17,300 bases of DNA. It comes from JAZSNA01 sp045536135. Its GTDB lineage: Bacteria > Pseudomonadota > Alphaproteobacteria > CAAHEQ01 > UBA3637. The DNA lies in the NCBI GenBank assembly GCA_045536135.1, contig JAZSNA010000011.1:1-17300 (forward strand), in the 5' to 3' direction. The translations under genes were made by a program, and so were the position numbers. Positions 15,619 through 17,300 of this stretch are shown here, one piece after another. Positions within the stretch are counted from its first letter, which is position 1. Each line of letters opens with the position of its first letter. Below the pieces are notes generated by a model. It made no database searches, was not told where the DNA came from, and worked only from the letters and a program-made list of their open reading frames with translations.

Positions 15619-15647
15619 TGTTTACATGAAATTATTGTTGTTGTCAA
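15619..15647 (-). promoter_or_regulatory. promoter of the hydrogenase-adhE-rex-idi operon
   Basis: Minus strand: perfect TTGACA (15647-15642), 17-base spacer, and a weak TAAACA at the -10 place (15624-15619). The start is predicted near 15612, inside the Rex box, so bound Rex would block polymerase. Confidence 0.6.
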
Positions 15648-15655
15648 GATATTTT

Positions 15656-16564
15656 TTATTTCCAGTCTTTTTTAACGATATCAAAAAGTCCTTTACTGCC
15701 ATGTCCGGCATCAGCAAAAAGGGTTAGTTTAGATTTGGGTAAAGCTTTATGAACTTCAAATGCCTGATAGGGTGGGCAACAAAAATCAAGCCGATTTTGA
15801 TAAATGAAAGTTGGAATATTCCTTATCTTTTTAGCGTTTTTTATGATTTGATTATCGGATAAGAACATTTTATTTTTCATATAATGAAGCATGATTCGAA
15901 GCCGTAATAATTTTTTATCGTCAATCTTAATATCGGGGAATGTGATGTCTTTTTGTCCCAATTGTTTTTCAAAAGAACCAAAATATCTTAACGCCTTTTG
16001 TTGTATCTTAACATTATCGGAAAATGCCAGCTCATGATAGTATTCGATAATATCTTTTTTGCCGGCTTGTTTTTGAAATAAATCCAAAATATCCGGATAA
16101 AACAGAGATGAACTGGACGAAAAAGAATCAAAATCCTGTTTTCTGCCCAAGAAAACCGATGATATATTTAATAGTTTTACTCTTTCGGGGAAAGTTTCGG
16201 CAAATAACAAAGCACAAGTTGAACCAAATGAAGATCCGTTGATGATAATTTTGCCCTTTATATCCAAATAATCCAATAATCTGATGGCATCGGACATGGT
16301 TTCTTTTGTGGTGTTTTTAAAAAAAGGATCTTTGAAAAGGGATAAACCGCAAGCCCGTTGATCAAACAAAATAATGCGATATTTTTTTAAGTTGAATAAG
16401 CCTGCATGAGATGCCTTCCCTCGTCCGCCCGGACCACCGTGAAAGGATAAAATGACTTCACCGTTTTTATTACCGAATTGTTGAAAGTAAATACAATGAC
16501 CGTCTTTTTCCGGCAGATAACCGGTGGAGTAAGGTTTTATTTTGGGTTTTAAAAATGAAAACAT
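15656..16564 (-). CDS. alpha/beta hydrolase, proline iminopeptidase-like (S33)
   Basis: 302 aa, cytoplasmic. Motifs of the S33 proline iminopeptidase group: SFHGGPGGRGKAS with HGGPG (42-46, oxyanion hole), LFDQRACGLS (67-75, where the family has DQRGCGxS), nucleophile elbow GSSFGS (S112), then D260 in YQNRLDFCCPP and H288 in DAGHGS, completing Ser-Asp-His. Family enzymes release N-terminal proline or act on small esters and amides. The cap region (about 135-215) is diverged, so substrate is uncertain. AAGAGGA lies 6 bases before the ATG. No room exists for a promoter between the tRNA-Ala terminator and this gene, so it probably depends on read-through from the tRNA promoter. Confidence 0.85.
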   Translation of the reverse strand: MFSFLKPKIKPYSTGYLPEKDGHCIYFQQFGNKNGEVILSFHGGPGGRGKASHAGLFNLKKYRIILFDQRACGLSLFKDPFFKNTTKETMSDAIRLLDYLDIKGKIIINGSSFGSTCALLFAETFPERVKLLNISSVFLGRKQDFDSFSSSSSLFYPDILDLFQKQAGKKDIIEYYHELAFSDNVKIQQKALRYFGSFEKQLGQKDITFPDIKIDDKKLLRLRIMLHYMKNKMFLSDNQIIKNAKKIRNIPTFIYQNRLDFCCPPYQAFEVHKALPKSKLTLFADAGHGSKGLFDIVKKDWK

Positions 16565-16578
16565 GTGATCCTCTTCCT

Positions 16579-16602
16579 AAAAAAACAGCCCCAAAAGGGG
16601 CT
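16579..16602 (-). terminator. terminator or attenuator between tRNA-Ala and the S33 hydrolase
   Basis: Minus strand AGCCCC (16602-16597) pairs with GGGGCT (16592-16587) around TTTT, followed by G and seven T. It ends only about 15 bases before the hydrolase ATG. Confidence 0.8.
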
Positions 16603-16612
16603 TGAAAAAAGA

Positions 16613-16688
<76 letters not shown>

Positions 16689-16710
16689 ACGAATCTGAAT
16701 AACTTTCTTC

Positions 16711-16738
16711 ATTATAACAAAATAAAAATAAAAAGCAA
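16711..16738 (-). promoter_or_regulatory. promoter of tRNA-Ala
   Basis: Minus strand TTGCTT (16738-16733), 16 bases, perfect TATAAT (16716-16711), about 22 bases before the mature tRNA. It shares TCTTGCTTTTTATTT with the tRNA-Pro promoter. Confidence 0.7.
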
Positions 16739-16746
16739 GAACTTTT

Positions 16747-16774
16747 TTTACCTGTTTAAATAAAAGTATATAAC
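16747..16774 (+). promoter_or_regulatory. possible promoter for a long leader of the pilin-like gene
   Basis: TTTACC (16747-16752), 16 bases, TATAAC (16769-16774). A start near 16781 would give a leader RNA of about 230 bases that includes both interleaved inverted repeats. An alternative weak promoter nearer the gene is TTCAAA (16939-16944) and TATACT (16963-16968). Confidence 0.35.
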
Positions 16775-16801
16775 AGATTATTTTAAAAGGATTTTATTGA
16801 T

Positions 16802-16918
16802 AAAAAACAACACTTCGATTAATTAAAAAATATCATCAAAAAAACCTTGGTTTTTTGCAAGCATTTTTTTTCATGATTTAAATATTTTTTTTCTTTTATT
16901 TTAAAAGTGTTGTTTTTT
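16802..16918. repeat. inverted repeat A/A' (14 bp, perfect)
   Basis: AAAAAACAACACTT at 16802-16815 and its exact reverse complement at 16905-16918, 89 bases apart. A' lies beyond the left arm of repeat B, so the two dyads interleave. Confidence 0.85.
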
Positions 16919-16963
16919 CATTTTTGGGGTTTTTGAATTTCAAAAAAAACCAAGGTTTTTTTT
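16838..16963. repeat. inverted repeat B/B' (19 bp, perfect)
   Basis: AAAAAAACCTTGGTTTTTT at 16838-16856 has its exact reverse complement at 16944-16962, inside a slightly longer A8-CCAAGG-T8 block at 16942-16963. Each arm is itself a near-palindrome (AACC, two bases, GGTT), so each could also be a protein-binding site. The right arm sits just before the TATACT box at 16963-16968. Confidence 0.85.
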
Positions 16964-17010
16964 ATACTGTTTTCATTGATGAAAAAACAATAAAAAAAGG
17001 AGTATAAAAA

Positions 17011-17300
17011 ATGAAAAAAGAACATGGACGCAGTATGGTTGAAATGCTGGGAACACTGGCAATTATCGGTGTTTTGTCGGTGACGGCATTGACGGGATAT
17101 AAAATCGCCATGACCAAGAATCGGACAAACAATATTTTATATGATGTGAATTTAGCGATGAATGAAATCGCCACTCGGGAATATGGGACTTTGGCGGATG
17201 TTGAAGCTAATGTATCCACTTTGGGTGTTAAAACGGAATTTGACATCAGCTATGCCCGATTAGGGAATACAGAATCAGAAGGTTTTTATATCGCTGTGGA
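17011..17300 (+). CDS. type IV pilin-like protein (3' end beyond the window)
   Basis: 96 codons are visible and the gene runs off the edge. The start has AAAGGAG about 8 bases upstream. The N-terminus MKKEHG|RSMVEMLGTLAIIGVLSVTA is a class III (prepilin) signal: a short basic leader, Gly before the cut, Glu at mature position 5, and a hydrophobic helix of about 20 residues. The following YKIAMTKNRTNNILYDVNLAMNEIA looks like the rest of the long N-terminal helix, then a globular domain begins. It would be processed by a prepilin peptidase and assembled into a pilus or pseudopilus. It is preceded by about 300 bases without a confident gene that hold the interleaved repeats A and B. The GRSMVEMLG start is one I associate with gut alphaproteobacterial pilin families; this is from memory only. 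Confidence 0.88.
   Translation, partial: MKKEHGRSMVEMLGTLAIIGVLSVTALTGYKIAMTKNRTNNILYDVNLAMNEIATREYGTLADVEANVSTLGVKTEFDISYARLGNTESEGFYIAV

Noticed and set aside
16838..16856. Repeat arm B as a simple rho-independent terminator
   Set aside because: The self-hairpin would have only a two-base loop and an A/T stem with two GC pairs; pairing with B' is much better.
16962..17246. 94-aa minus-strand frame over the pilin-like gene
   Set aside because: Antisense of a recognisable prepilin. The plus-strand frame has a ribosome site and class III signal.

Overview
The window is AT-rich, double-stranded bacterial chromosome with compact operons, Shine-Dalgarno sites, sigma70-type promoters and CCA-encoding tRNA genes. 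The gene set points to a fermentative, oxygen-managing anaerobe: a flavodiiron protein, an [FeFe] hydrogenase, a bifunctional AdhE and a Rex regulator. The cut-off type IV pilin-like gene at the right edge begins with a GRSMVEMLG-type prepilin sequence that I associate from memory with uncultured, low-GC gut Alphaproteobacteria. That assignment is an inference and was not checked against any database.

Left part (1-4100). A small membrane-protein gene (135-505) appears broken by one missing A in a run of seven A. It is followed, on the minus strand, by tRNA-Pro(GGG) with its promoter and terminator. Next comes a tightly coupled four-gene minus-strand operon, 3895 down to 681. It encodes an unknown protein with a GGQSGGFF motif, an HD-domain protein, a second diverged GGQSGGFF paralogue, and the flavodiiron O2/NO reductase FprA. 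Two junctions are ATGA overlaps and the third has a 4-base gap. The operon promoter places the expected transcription start on the first start codon, so the message is probably leaderless. tRNA-Thr(TGT) is divergent from this operon.

Middle (4100-10331). A cytoplasmic-looking protein carries nine regular 22-residue leucine-rich repeats. A tspO-mdaB pair follows on the minus strand. On the plus strand are a GT4 glycosyltransferase (again with a promoter 6 bases before the ATG), an overlapping family 4 uracil-DNA glycosylase, a Trp/Cys-rich conserved protein of unknown role, and a DMT/EamA transporter.

Right part (10333-15660). A minus-strand redox operon runs hydrogenase - adhE - rex-idi. The last gene encodes a complete Rex repressor fused in frame to a complete type 1 isopentenyl-diphosphate isomerase. 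The operon promoter carries a near-consensus Rex operator over the transcription start. The simplest model is that a high NADH/NAD+ ratio releases Rex, and the cell then makes H2 from ferredoxin and ethanol from acetyl-CoA. The isomerase is made in fixed ratio with the sensor.

Right edge (15656-17300). An S33 proline-iminopeptidase-like hydrolase lies directly behind the tRNA-Ala(GGC) terminator. A gene-free stretch of about 300 bases then holds two perfect inverted repeats in the interleaved order A-B-A'-B', just ahead of the partial pilin-like gene. Strongest leads: the Rex-Idi fusion with its own Rex box, the GGQSGGFF/HD/FprA operon, the interleaved repeats, and the recurrent leaderless promoters.
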